This document shows, in pieces, positions 43,910 to 52,077 of a stretch of DNA of 64,000 bases. The translations under genes and the position numbers were made by a program. The DNA lies in assembly GCA_019747875.1 (NCBI GenBank), contig JAIEQI010000049.1, positions 1-64,000 on the forward strand, read 5' to 3'. The notes beneath the pieces were generated by a model. The model had not been told where the DNA came from and made no database searches. It saw only the letters and a program-made list of their open reading frames with translations. Numbering within the stretch: position 1 is the stretch's first letter; each line of letters opens with the position of its first letter. This DNA is from Candidatus Obscuribacterales bacterium. Lineage in GTDB: Bacteria > Cyanobacteriota > Vampirovibrionia > Obscuribacterales > Obscuribacteraceae.

Positions 43910-45625
43910 GTGTCTCTGCCCGAGGGCAAGAGGCCGATTAGATTTGCTCGCCATAAATACTTTGCGAAGGCTTCGAACACTTCAGCTGAGTTTCTGTCGC
44001 TCTTCCACCGCTATGGCTATATATATAAGAACTTCGACGGCGATACTTGGGTTTCCGCTGATGAGCGCTGGGCGCTTACGGATTCCGAGATCTTGAAGGC
44101 TGTGGCCTGCGTCCATAACAAGTTCCTCGGCACTCGCTTCGGACGCGCCTCGCGCTATGCGGTGCTTGACATTGATGCCAATAGCCGATATCACAATCGA
44201 GACAGTGTGCGCGAAATTCAGTCGTTACTGGCTGAGGCAGGGCTCAGGGAATCAGTAACTTATCAATCAAGCGACTCCGGCGGCTGGCACATCTACATAT
44301 CCTTCGATGAACCGGTAAGTAGCCGCGATTTGCGCAAACAGTTGATAACTTTCCTCAAGCTTCATAACTACGAGATTGCCCAGGGAACGCTTGAAGTGTT
44401 TCCCAATCCGGGCGATGCGTCTTTAGGCTACGGTTTACGATTGCCATTACAGCCCGGTTTTGCATGGCTGAATCAAAGCAGCCTGGAAGTTAGCCACGAG
44501 CGTTCCGTAGGAGATGCGCAACACGCACTCGATTGGTTTATGGCTGATTTTGCCGACTCCGCCAATAGCTACCAGGATTTCCACCGATTCAAGGCGCACG
44601 TCGAACATCGTCAGCAATCCGAAAATCAAAACGCGCAACCTGCAGCTCCAAGAAACGCTGAAGTAATTCCTATCCATTCACGCAAGGCACTTGATGCCAC
44701 TAATCCCGCAGATCGCTCTGTCATCGATATATTCGGTTTCTCGCCACCAAATATCCTGGCTGACGTTTGGCTACGTGGCCGTAAATACTGTGAAGACGGA
44801 CTGACCGGACCCTCCCAACGAGCGGACGCCACCAAGGCACTGAGCCATTACTTTTTCTTCGGCGACCCTAGTCGCCAGTTGCCGGCACAAGGTTATGGCC
44901 GCCAGGACGAACGGGAATTAGCCATTGCCGATGTGATCTATGGCAAGCACAATGATTTTTCCGTGGACGTAGCTAAGGGAAAATCGGACGCCAGGGCTCA
45001 AATAACTAGATGTGCAAATTGGGAACCGCCGCATAGACGCGGACAAGAAAATTCCCGCGCTGAATTTGAGCCACCTATTGCGTGGGTCCGCGCTAATGCA
45101 AATCGTGCCTTGGCCGCTCGAAATCGCATCGCCCAGGCTGTAGCCAGCTTGTCCGGACAAACATTCAGTCTGAGGACGCTGAGAGCAGTCGCTAAGTGTT
45201 CAATGGACACTATCTACAAGAACGCTGATCTTTGGCAGACGGCCTACGATCAGAACAAGCAGTCCCACTTGGCGAGTGATCCGGGCGAATATAACGCTGT
45301 GGTGGATTCCTCTTGTGTTGCTCCTGACCGTCGTTTTGTTTTTGAGTCCCTTCTTCGATCAACTGATCTTGACTCTGAGATCTCTGGCAATGAGCACGAA
45401 GTGCTCGGGTCCTGGTACAAACGTTTAGCAGAAGTTACGGCCGCTCCTGCAGTAACTCTCACTTTCAGATCGCTTAAGACTGTTATTTCCGTACTGTTGA
45501 GTCTTCTTGATGCTGCTCCTACGGCCGCTCAGTATGCTCTTGTCGAGTCCTTGCTGGTGGCTTATCGAGCTGAATTGTCTGGCAGATCAACTCTGCTCAC
45601 TTTGGTAGAGAGGCCGCCGCCTTAA
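43910..45625 (+). CDS. Plasmid replication protein with AEP-primase-like domain
   Basis: 571 residues from a GTG at 43910; few other starts exist because the first 170 residues lack Met. The N-terminal domain matches archaeo-eukaryotic primase motifs: RYAVLDIDAN (acidic DxD, near 86) and SGGWHIYISF (sxH motif, near 123), with a later basic/acidic strand. A middle Gln/Ala-rich linker and a helical C-terminal half with an HTH-like FSLRTLRAVAKCSMDTIYKN segment follow. This is consistent with a primase-polymerase Rep as found on some cyanobacterial-type plasmids. No helicase domain was seen. It is convergent with the next gene, 4 bp overlapping. Confidence 0.68.
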   Translation: MSLPEGKRPIRFARHKYFAKASNTSAEFLSLFHRYGYIYKNFDGDTWVSADERWALTDSEILKAVACVHNKFLGTRFGRASRYAVLDIDANSRYHNRDSVREIQSLLAEAGLRESVTYQSSDSGGWHIYISFDEPVSSRDLRKQLITFLKLHNYEIAQGTLEVFPNPGDASLGYGLRLPLQPGFAWLNQSSLEVSHERSVGDAQHALDWFMADFADSANSYQDFHRFKAHVEHRQQSENQNAQPAAPRNAEVIPIHSRKALDATNPADRSVIDIFGFSPPNILADVWLRGRKYCEDGLTGPSQRADATKALSHYFFFGDPSRQLPAQGYGRQDERELAIADVIYGKHNDFSVDVAKGKSDARAQITRCANWEPPHRRGQENSRAEFEPPIAWVRANANRALAARNRIAQAVASLSGQTFSLRTLRAVAKCSMDTIYKNADLWQTAYDQNKQSHLASDPGEYNAVVDSSCVAPDRRFVFESLLRSTDLDSEISGNEHEVLGSWYKRLAEVTAAPAVTLTFRSLKTVISVLLSLLDAAPTAAQYALVESLLVAYRAELSGRSTLLTLVERPPP

Positions 45626-46653
45626 TCTTTCTTTTCGGGAGGTGCCGCTTTTTTGCCGGGTCTGGGAGGCTTCTTGCCTTGTCTGTAATGTCCTGTCGGG
45701 TCCAATGTGGGAGCCCAGGCATCCTTGACTGCATAGCGCAGCGCATCGAAGTGCGAAATCGCCGTATCCCAAGTTACTTGATCGAAACTTTCCGTTACCT
45801 CTGCAATCGCTCCGGCAAGCGCTTTTACGATCAAATAATCGCTCTCGATACCGGAGAGAAAAGTCATTGCTAAAAACTGTTTTTTTGAATCAGTTTGATG
45901 TTGAAAGTAATCGAGTAAATGCGTCGCCTGTCCATTTATCGTTTCCACTCTAACTTGCGTGGCTACCGCGAACGGTGAGGCGTGGATCTGCTGAGACAGA
46001 ACCCCGTATGTCTTTTTTAACCGTGTACCCATCAAGTCTTCTGCTTCAGATATGCAGGACATAATCGGAAACTTCGATTCATATTTATCATAAGCGCGGT
46101 TGCTGATTGCATTCATCCAAACTTGCGCATGCTCGGGGCTTCGCAGCATCTTAATCGCGAATGCACAAAACTCAATTGCTTTTCTACGATAGCTCGACTG
46201 ATCAAAAGGGTGTCCACGCAAACAGCACAAATTACCTATGATCATTTGATAACGGCATGACTGCATGCAATGCAATAGCGCTATCAGTTGATTCGCATCC
46301 AAGCGATTCTTCGTTTTACCAAGCAGTACCGACAGCAAATCGTACAGACCCAGCAATTGTCCTAGAAGTTGCCCGGTATTCTTTAAATAAGCGCGAACCT
46401 CTTTGTACGCACCATCCTCCTGTCTCTTTATCAAGTCAACGACATCGATCGGGTCGGTTAGCTGGTCCGCTACCCACGACCTGGCTAGTACACCCGGCGG
46501 GATGTGAAAATGATCGGCTGCGTCAAGCAGGGCTCTCATCAGAGGCTCATCAGCCCTGAATTGGACAATACCCCTGCTTATGATCCGTTCACGCTCTTCA
46601 TCAACCACTGAAATCACCGATGTAAGACATTGTACTACAAGTATATCTTGCAT
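45622..46653 (-). CDS. Unknown protein with N-terminal ribbon-helix-helix-like segment
   Basis: 343 residues. Residues about 29-66 (IVQFRADEPLMRALLDAADHFHIPPGVLARSWVADQL) look like a CopG/RHH-type DNA-binding unit. The rest is helical with scattered Cys (NLCCLRG) and a Pro/Lys-rich end (KKPPRPGKKAAPPEKKD). The ATG lacks a good ribosome site, so the true start may be slightly downstream. No family recognised. It lies next to the Rep gene and may be a plasmid-encoded regulator or effector. Confidence 0.5.
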   Translation of the reverse strand: MQDILVVQCLTSVISVVDEERERIISRGIVQFRADEPLMRALLDAADHFHIPPGVLARSWVADQLTDPIDVVDLIKRQEDGAYKEVRAYLKNTGQLLGQLLGLYDLLSVLLGKTKNRLDANQLIALLHCMQSCRYQMIIGNLCCLRGHPFDQSSYRRKAIEFCAFAIKMLRSPEHAQVWMNAISNRAYDKYESKFPIMSCISEAEDLMGTRLKKTYGVLSQQIHASPFAVATQVRVETINGQATHLLDYFQHQTDSKKQFLAMTFLSGIESDYLIVKALAGAIAEVTESFDQVTWDTAISHFDALRYAVKDAWAPTLDPTGHYRQGKKPPRPGKKAAPPEKKD

Positions 46654-46932
46654 TTAATGTTCGTCAACGGGCTTTTCGGTGGTTTTCGTCGAATTTAAAA
46701 GCCTCACTGGGTCCGGAAATTACCGACTATTCGCCAATGTATGCCCAATTCCTCGCTCCAACAGCAGGCAATTTATTGAGGGAAGCCACATTTGAGCACT
46801 AAGCTCATCTGTGGTTTTCGTTTCCAGTCCGGGTTTTTTAGACTAATCCTAGGCAGGCTCAGCGTTTTAACGATTTAATAACCGAATGACGCTTGCCTGA
46901 CATCCATCCGTGTGCTACATTGATATTATTCA
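46654..46932. other. Intergenic stretch, no gene seen
   Basis: 279 bp, AT rich in parts, with TTCGGTGGTTTTCGTC and TCTGTGGTTTTCGTTT as similar short segments. No coding frame with support. Confidence 0.4.
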
Positions 46933-47000
46933 TCTGCCAATGGAGGCAGAAAGAGTTCGGAAGGCGCACGCGTAAGCGAGGCGTCTTTTGCCTTTAGGGC
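46933..47000 (+). ncRNA. Candidate small RNA or bidirectional terminator
   Basis: A 6-bp perfect stem TCTGCC/GGCAGA with loop AATGGA (46933-46950) is followed by a GC-rich interrupted hairpin and TCTTTTG. Upstream, TTGCCT (46894-46899), a 17-bp gap and TACATT could be a promoter. The right edge overlaps the 3' end of the convergent gene at 46994, so it may simply terminate that transcript. Confidence 0.25.
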
Positions 47001-47485
47001 ACTCTTTTATCATACTTGTTGTTCAGCTTCGCCTTGTTCCAGTCTTCGACCCAGAATGACGTAATGAGGTGGTACAAACCGTCGCGTTCCGCGATGATGA
47101 CAAGAAAATTGTCTGCCTCAGCCCAGATATACCATCTGGGCTCCATCTTGTTTTTCACTGCCTCAAGATACTTCCAGGTCTTGAAGTGCTGATGGTTTTC
47201 TATAATGAAGCGAATCCAATTGATGCGTTCTGCACGGTTGGGATCTGGATCGCGTCCGCCATCTTTGTGCTCTTTGGTAATGAGGTGCCAGAATTTGGCT
47301 TCCTTTCCCTCGTCCTCCGGTCCACTGAACCTGCTCACCAAGACTGGTCTGCCTTGAAACCTTGGTTTTGGTGGAGTCAAAAAGTCTTGTGTGAACGTTT
47401 CATAGTATTTGTCAACGAACGCGGCCCATTCCGACCAATCATCGGAAAACCAGATGGGTTCGGGCAAAGTAACAGGAGCGTTCAT
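46994..47485 (-). CDS. Unknown protein coupled to a DUF3800 gene
   Basis: 163 residues. No signal or membrane segment; aromatic-rich (WFSDDWSEWAAFVDKYYETF, MEPRWYIWAEADNFLVIIAERDGLYHLITSFWVEDW). The C-terminal strand-rich part resembles small barrel-like substrate- or nucleic-acid-binding folds seen in phage/plasmid partners, but no family name can be assigned. The ATG overlaps the stop of the DUF3800 gene by 4 bp, so the two form a translationally coupled pair, possibly a toxin/antitoxin- or defence-type unit. Confidence 0.55.
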   Translation of the reverse strand: MNAPVTLPEPIWFSDDWSEWAAFVDKYYETFTQDFLTPPKPRFQGRPVLVSRFSGPEDEGKEAKFWHLITKEHKDGGRDPDPNRAERINWIRFIIENHQHFKTWKYLEAVKNKMEPRWYIWAEADNFLVIIAERDGLYHLITSFWVEDWNKAKLNNKYDKRVP

Positions 47486-48210
47486 TGCCCAACTACTTCC
47501 TTTGGATGGAAGATGAACACATCAAATTTGTCTTCAGCAAGTGGGCTTGTAAGCACCAATTGTTTCTGGTAGTGCTTCTCGATTCTGTCCACTATCTGAG
47601 ATTTTGCCGCGTTTCCGCTTAAATGCCGGTTGCGGTAAGCAACTGCACCGAGTAGAAAATCCGCAACTTGGACAAGTCCGACTTCACGAGAATGGACATT
47701 CTGAATGGTGCTTATCAGCGCTCCCTGATAATCGTGTTTTGCAGTACAAAGCACGTCGCGCAATTTCGGTAGCATTAGCCGCCCGCGCGTGTCTTTCAAA
47801 TCTATGTAAACTTCATACTTCTTGCTCGGCAGCAGAACTCGATGCAGCAACTGATAGTAAAGTTTGTAGTAAAACTCATCGTGTGAACCGCGATTGAAAA
47901 CTGCGTGATTGAGCTTGTCTTTGTCTGCCACCACCACGGATCGAAAGTGCAATGCGCTTGAGGCAAAGAACCAGTCAACTATTTCTAGGAAAAAAGCTAG
48001 TCGTGACTGCGATACCTTCTGCCATTTGAGTTCACCGCGAGCATGATGTTTTTCCTTGATCGCGTCGAGTTCATCGGTCAAGTGCCTGACGGCTTTTTTG
48101 TCAGTCCATACGCAACCGACAAGCATCACCGACTGCCCGTCATGCTCTAAATGGCATGACTCGTCGCAATAGATTGCCTGAATATCGCTCTTTGCCGGTT
48201 CGGACTCCAA
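47482..48210 (-). CDS. DUF3800 protein
   Basis: 242 residues. DUF3800 landmarks: AIYCDESCHLEHDGQSVMLVGCVW at the N-terminus (acidic DES), VVVADKDKLN, YKLYYQLLHRVLL, VYIDLKDTRGR and VQVADFLLGAVAYR near residue 195. This family has an RNase H-like fold with conserved acidic residues and is frequent on plasmids, phages and in defence neighbourhoods. AGGAGA-like sequence precedes the ATG. Together with the coupled 163-residue partner it may form a nuclease-based system; activity is not established. Confidence 0.85.
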   Translation of the reverse strand: MESEPAKSDIQAIYCDESCHLEHDGQSVMLVGCVWTDKKAVRHLTDELDAIKEKHHARGELKWQKVSQSRLAFFLEIVDWFFASSALHFRSVVVADKDKLNHAVFNRGSHDEFYYKLYYQLLHRVLLPSKKYEVYIDLKDTRGRLMLPKLRDVLCTAKHDYQGALISTIQNVHSREVGLVQVADFLLGAVAYRNRHLSGNAAKSQIVDRIEKHYQKQLVLTSPLAEDKFDVFIFHPKEVVGQ

Positions 48211-48434
48211 TTACATTCTCCTTTTCGATGAGCCTCGTTCGAATTTCCAGACGATACTGGCGCATCGGCGCGCTTGAAAACCGGCTTTCGATACTGATTG
48301 GCGAGCATTAAGTATTATAGAAGCTATCGCTTGGGTACCCCGTTCTTGATATCTGTGGTGACGCTTGACCCGCGTGTTATCCAAACCTGATGGCAAAATT
48401 TGTCCATTACTTGATCAAGGACGATAATTAGACA

Positions 48435-49133
48435 ATGTGCGGCAGATACACACTTACACGCGCCGAAGAACGCGAGTTCGGTGAGCGCTTTCTGATCTCT
48501 GACATTAGCGAAACCCGATTGGTCCCGCGCTTCAACATCGCGCCAAGTCAGAATGTGGCGGCGATTCTGCAGGAGAATGGGAGGACCGTCCTGTCCTCGC
48601 TGAAATGGGGACTGATTCCCTCCTGGGCGAAAGACCTGAAGAAAACCAAGCCGATGATCAATGCCCGCATTGAGACTATTGCCGAGAAGCCGTTTTTCAA
48701 AAGTGCGCTCAAGACCAGGCGCTGCATTATTCCGGCAGATGGTTTTTTTGAATGGCGTCAAGATCCTGATACCGGACAGAAGATCCCGACATACATTCAC
48801 CTGCCTGACAAAGCAATGTTTGGATTCGCTGGGCTCTGGGACCGTTGGACTTCAGAGGACGGTGAGGTTTTGAGAACTTGCACCATCATCACCATGCCGG
48901 CGAACTCGTTCATGCAAACGATTCATGATCGGATGCCGGCGATATTGCCGCCACAGAATGAGACTTCTTGGCTCAATCAAGCAGAGACCGATGTCTCTAC
49001 TTTGCTCTCCTTGCTAGTTCCAATTGACTCAAGCAGCCTTGCCTCATTTGCCGTATCGAAGGCCGTGAATTCCCCGAGAACCGACACTCAAGACTGTATA
49101 GCCGCCTTGCTGCCTAGCCGACAAGGCGTGTAG
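48435..49133 (+). CDS. SRAP-domain protein (YedK/HMCES-like), abasic-site sensor
   Basis: 232 residues beginning MCGRYTL, so Cys2 becomes the N-terminal nucleophile that crosslinks to abasic sites in single-stranded DNA. Other family motifs: PRFNIAPSQ, WGLIPSWAKD, NARIETIAEKPFFKSAL, RRCIIPADGFFEW and HDRMPAIL. The SRAP protein shields abasic sites and may act with the adjacent translesion polymerase UmuDC. It ends in a short repeat, the GACAAGGCG element also found near the par operon. Confidence 0.92.
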   Translation: MCGRYTLTRAEEREFGERFLISDISETRLVPRFNIAPSQNVAAILQENGRTVLSSLKWGLIPSWAKDLKKTKPMINARIETIAEKPFFKSALKTRRCIIPADGFFEWRQDPDTGQKIPTYIHLPDKAMFGFAGLWDRWTSEDGEVLRTCTIITMPANSFMQTIHDRMPAILPPQNETSWLNQAETDVSTLLSLLVPIDSSSLASFAVSKAVNSPRTDTQDCIAALLPSRQGV

Positions 49134-49135
49134 CC
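49102..49135. repeat. Copy of the par-region short repeat
   Basis: GCCTTGCTGCCTAGCCG followed by GACAAGGCGTGTAGCCG. Matching pieces lie at 41629 (CCTTGCTGCCTAGCCG) and 40414 (GACAAGGCGGGTAGCCG), some 8 kb away. It overlaps the last codons of the SRAP gene. Confidence 0.5.
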
Positions 49136-49283
49136 GATTCGCAATTCATTGATTGCCCTGACTGCTCAATGGCTATCGCGAGTCCCGTGATTTGTTTTCC
49201 TTGCCTAGTGCCATTTAGTTTGGCCTTCGTAACCACGTGCACCGCTTCGCGATAAAATACTCCGGTTTGAATGAAATGGGCAA

Positions 49284-50054
49284 ATGGCAAAGAAAACACA
49301 GATTAGAAAGTCCGCTGTTCGGTTCAAAACCGATGTTGATGCTCTTTTGCACTTCACGACTACAGCCACTCAGGGCGTATCTGATGAATACCAATCTTGG
49401 ATTTACGACGGTGCAATCATCAGGCTTTATAGACTGTTTGAAAAGCTTATGCTAGAAGCACTTGTAGGCGCCATAAACAACGATACAACAACAGTGTCAG
49501 CCACTCTTGGAGTCAAATTCCCCAAACATTTGACTGATGAAGCCTGTCAATATCTTGTTATAGGTTCAGGCTACTTCGACTTTAAGGGCAGGGACGGCTT
49601 ACTTCAGATCCTCAAAGAATTCGTTCCGTCAGGCAAGGTCAAAACAGAAACAAAGGAAAAAAGGAAAAGTAAGAAAACGAAAACCGCCAAGCTTGCTACT
49701 CCAGCGACGCCTGCAGCTCCCATCAAACACTATCTCGTAACAATCATCGAAAAAGCAATCTACAAGCCCTATCTAGACCAGCTTTCAGCGTTGCGAAACT
49801 TTGCAGCACATGAAAGCACGAAATCCCGGAACGCAGTTTTGAAGGCTACAAATCAAGCACGAATCAAATCCAGCGGAGCTTGGTTGAAACGCACTCCGGC
49901 TGGCAAAAAGCAGCGCAGATTTGATGAGTTGTGTGACAGACTAAAGACCATTGCTTCAGAAATAGAAACAAATGCACCCGCCATCAAGACTCGTAAACCA
50001 GCCGCAAAAGCTGGTGTCCGAAGTTCGACCGCAGTCTCGGTAACCAAGAAATGA
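49284..50054 (+). CDS. HEPN-like protein with RNxxxH motif
   Basis: 256 residues. Two helical parts are separated by a Lys/Ala-rich linker (KVKTETKEKRKSKKTKT). The C-terminal part holds LSALRNFAAHESTKSR: R-N-x-x-x-H (about 171-176), the catalytic signature of HEPN ribonucleases. The N-terminal part (DEYQSWIYDGAIIRLYRLFEKLMLEALVGAI) is consistent with RiboL-PSP/MAE-28990-like HEPN families. The C-terminus is Lys/Ala/Thr rich. Possible RNase toxin or defence effector; no partner gene of nucleotidyltransferase type is adjacent. Confidence 0.6.
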   Translation: MAKKTQIRKSAVRFKTDVDALLHFTTTATQGVSDEYQSWIYDGAIIRLYRLFEKLMLEALVGAINNDTTTVSATLGVKFPKHLTDEACQYLVIGSGYFDFKGRDGLLQILKEFVPSGKVKTETKEKRKSKKTKTAKLATPATPAAPIKHYLVTIIEKAIYKPYLDQLSALRNFAAHESTKSRNAVLKATNQARIKSSGAWLKRTPAGKKQRRFDELCDRLKTIASEIETNAPAIKTRKPAAKAGVRSSTAVSVTKK

Positions 50055-50077
50055 CGTTAGTCGTGTAGAGGACCTAC

Positions 50078-51373
50078 TTACGCCTTGGCGATCGGCAAGC
50101 TGTCCCAGCAGGTTGTGTATGCCGGCGTCCGATGCTCAGACTTTATCCTCCATGTTTCATTGCGTCCCTCTGCCGCCAAGTAAAGGGTCTTGTGTCCCAT
50201 TGCGGCGTTCGTTGCATCCAAAACCTGCATCAGCCTCTGCGACTTTGATATTTTCTCGACAGGCGAAAAAATCTGTAGCTGCTGCGATTGTGCTGGCGCC
50301 AGATCCATAAGCACAACCCCAGCTTTTTGATAGGCATAGCCGGACTTGTAGATTTCATGCAGCACGGACATGGCCGCTTTAGTTATGGCAATGGTGTCAT
50401 CGGTCGGACTGGTTAGCCGATAGCTCCCTTGCCGGCAGTATTGTGGCTGCGATTTAGAAAACGTATTTGTTTGGATGAAGACCTGGACCACGGCAACATG
50501 TGACCCGTCTCGACGCAGTTTCTCAGCCGCCCGGCTCGCATAGCTTGCCACGGCTTCTTCAAGATCGTTGACTGAATGAACGTAACTACCGAATGACCTT
50601 GAGCAAATAATCTGTTTTCTTGGCTCTGTGATTTCTTCTAGGCTTAAGCAGGACATGCCGCGTAATTCCAGAACGGTTCGTTTCACGACCACGCTGAAGC
50701 GTTCTTGCATTTGCTCCGGATCTGCATCGCGCAAATCCTTCACTGTCCTGATTCCTATATTGTTCAATCGCTCTGACAGCTTACGCCCGATGCCCCAAAT
50801 TTCATCAACTAAAATATCTTGCATTAGAGCCGACTGTTCTTGCTCAGAAAGCGTCCTGATATCAAAGACACCGCTATATTGCTGTCGTTTCTTGGCGATG
50901 AAATTACTCAGCTTTGCTAGCGTCTTGCTTGGACCGATCCCCACGCAAACAGGTAGGCCGAGCCATTGTTTTATAATCTCGCGAATATCTTGCCCGTGAT
51001 TGGTGGCATCAGAGAATCCGCTGAAATCCAGAAAGCACTCGTCTATTGAGTAGACCTCCTGATGCGGACTCATGGTCGAAAGCACGTTCATCACACGCTC
51101 TGATAGATCTGCGTAGAGAGCATAGTTGGAAGACAGCGTGACTATCTTGTGCCGGCGGACTAGATCGCCAATCTTAAAGAGCGGAATGCCCATCCTGACG
51201 CCCAGGTCTTTTGCTTCATTTGAGCGCGCCACAATGCAACCATCGTTGTTAGATAGGACAACAACAGGTTTTTCCTCAAGTGACGGCTTGAACAGCCGCT
51301 CGCAAGACACGTAAAAGTTATTGCAATCAACCAGCCCGAATACCTTTGTGAAACAAGCGGCATCAGACTTCAT
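50078..51373 (-). CDS. umuC: UmuC-type translesion DNA polymerase (Y family)
   Basis: 431 residues. VFGLVDCNNFYVSCERLFKP (palm acidic site), PVVVLSNNDGCIVARSNEAKDLGVRMG, YSIDECFLDFSGF (second acidic site), then helix-hairpin-helix segment DEIWGIGRKLSERLNNIGIRTV and little-finger domain. It bypasses DNA damage as polymerase V with UmuD'. The ATG overlaps the umuD stop by 11 bp, so the pair is coupled. Plasmid-borne umuDC (mucAB-like) genes are common and raise mutation under stress. Confidence 0.93.
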   Translation of the reverse strand: MKSDAACFTKVFGLVDCNNFYVSCERLFKPSLEEKPVVVLSNNDGCIVARSNEAKDLGVRMGIPLFKIGDLVRRHKIVTLSSNYALYADLSERVMNVLSTMSPHQEVYSIDECFLDFSGFSDATNHGQDIREIIKQWLGLPVCVGIGPSKTLAKLSNFIAKKRQQYSGVFDIRTLSEQEQSALMQDILVDEIWGIGRKLSERLNNIGIRTVKDLRDADPEQMQERFSVVVKRTVLELRGMSCLSLEEITEPRKQIICSRSFGSYVHSVNDLEEAVASYASRAAEKLRRDGSHVAVVQVFIQTNTFSKSQPQYCRQGSYRLTSPTDDTIAITKAAMSVLHEIYKSGYAYQKAGVVLMDLAPAQSQQLQIFSPVEKISKSQRLMQVLDATNAAMGHKTLYLAAEGRNETWRIKSEHRTPAYTTCWDSLPIAKA

Positions 51374-51758
51374 GGATCACTTTTGTCACCACTCCCCACA
51401 CTGCGAATTCCTGTTCCTCGGTTACTTCTATCTGCGCGTAGTTGGGATTCTCTGCAGCCAGAAATACTTTCTGATTTGCATAGAGCAATCGTTTCACTAC
51501 CAGTTCACCATCGACCACTGCTACCACTATTTTCTTGTGGACGGCCGGAATAGACTTATCGACAATTAGAAGGTCACCATTGTGGATGCCGGCACCGATC
51601 ATGGAGTCTCCGCTAACCCGTAGAAAAAACGTCGCCTGCCGATTGCCGACCAGGTGCTCGTTCAAATCCAGCTTCTTTTCCACATAGTCATCTGCCGGGC
51701 TCGGAAAGCCGGCAGATATAGGACTGGCAAAAAGCGGAAGTTCGGCTGAATCAGACAT
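51363..51758 (-). CDS. umuD: UmuD-like self-cleaving peptidase S24
   Basis: 131 residues from the ATG at 51758; a TTG ten codons earlier lies inside the operator and is less likely. Cleavage site A16-G17 (ISAGFPSP), catalytic Ser52 in SGDSM and Lys89 in VVKRLLY. RecA-stimulated autocleavage gives UmuD', the partner of UmuC. A 22-bp dyad (51778-51799) overlaps the promoter/start region and probably binds a LexA-like repressor. Confidence 0.9.
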   Translation of the reverse strand: MSDSAELPLFASPISAGFPSPADDYVEKKLDLNEHLVGNRQATFFLRVSGDSMIGAGIHNGDLLIVDKSIPAVHKKIVVAVVDGELVVKRLLYANQKVFLAAENPNYAQIEVTEEQEFAVWGVVTKVIHEV

Positions 51759-51777
51759 TTGGCGGGCAAACTCTTGG

Positions 51778-51799
51778 ATACCATACAAAAATATGGTAT
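51778..51799. promoter_or_regulatory. Dyad operator upstream of umuDC
   Basis: ATACCATA, 6 bases, TATGGTAT: exact 8-bp arms. It sits 20 bp ahead of the umuD ATG. It does not match the E. coli or Gram-positive LexA boxes, so it would be a lineage-specific SOS box or another repressor site. Confidence 0.5.
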
Positions 51800-52077
51800 A
51801 TTACCTGGAGCGCTTTGTCCATCCGGGTCCAGTCCCGATTGATTGCCCTGACAACCTGCACCGCTTCGTTGAACAGCTCGAATGATTCTTGCGGCTTGCG
51901 CCGAAACGCGGCCGCACCCATGAACATGTCGCCGAAACTTTGCAACCCGCTGGAGAAATTCGGCGCGCTGCGCGCTACTTTCGCAAATTAGGTTAATATT
52001 TGACAAAACCTAAAGCGGTTTGGGTTATTATGGTAAGAGGTAATTCGGTCGATTCGCGAATATAGGACTATTGCACC

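Noticed and set aside
51751..51945. Small frame overlapping the umuD operator
   Set aside because: It begins at TTG, its end is formed by the dyad and the umuD start, and no relative is recognised.
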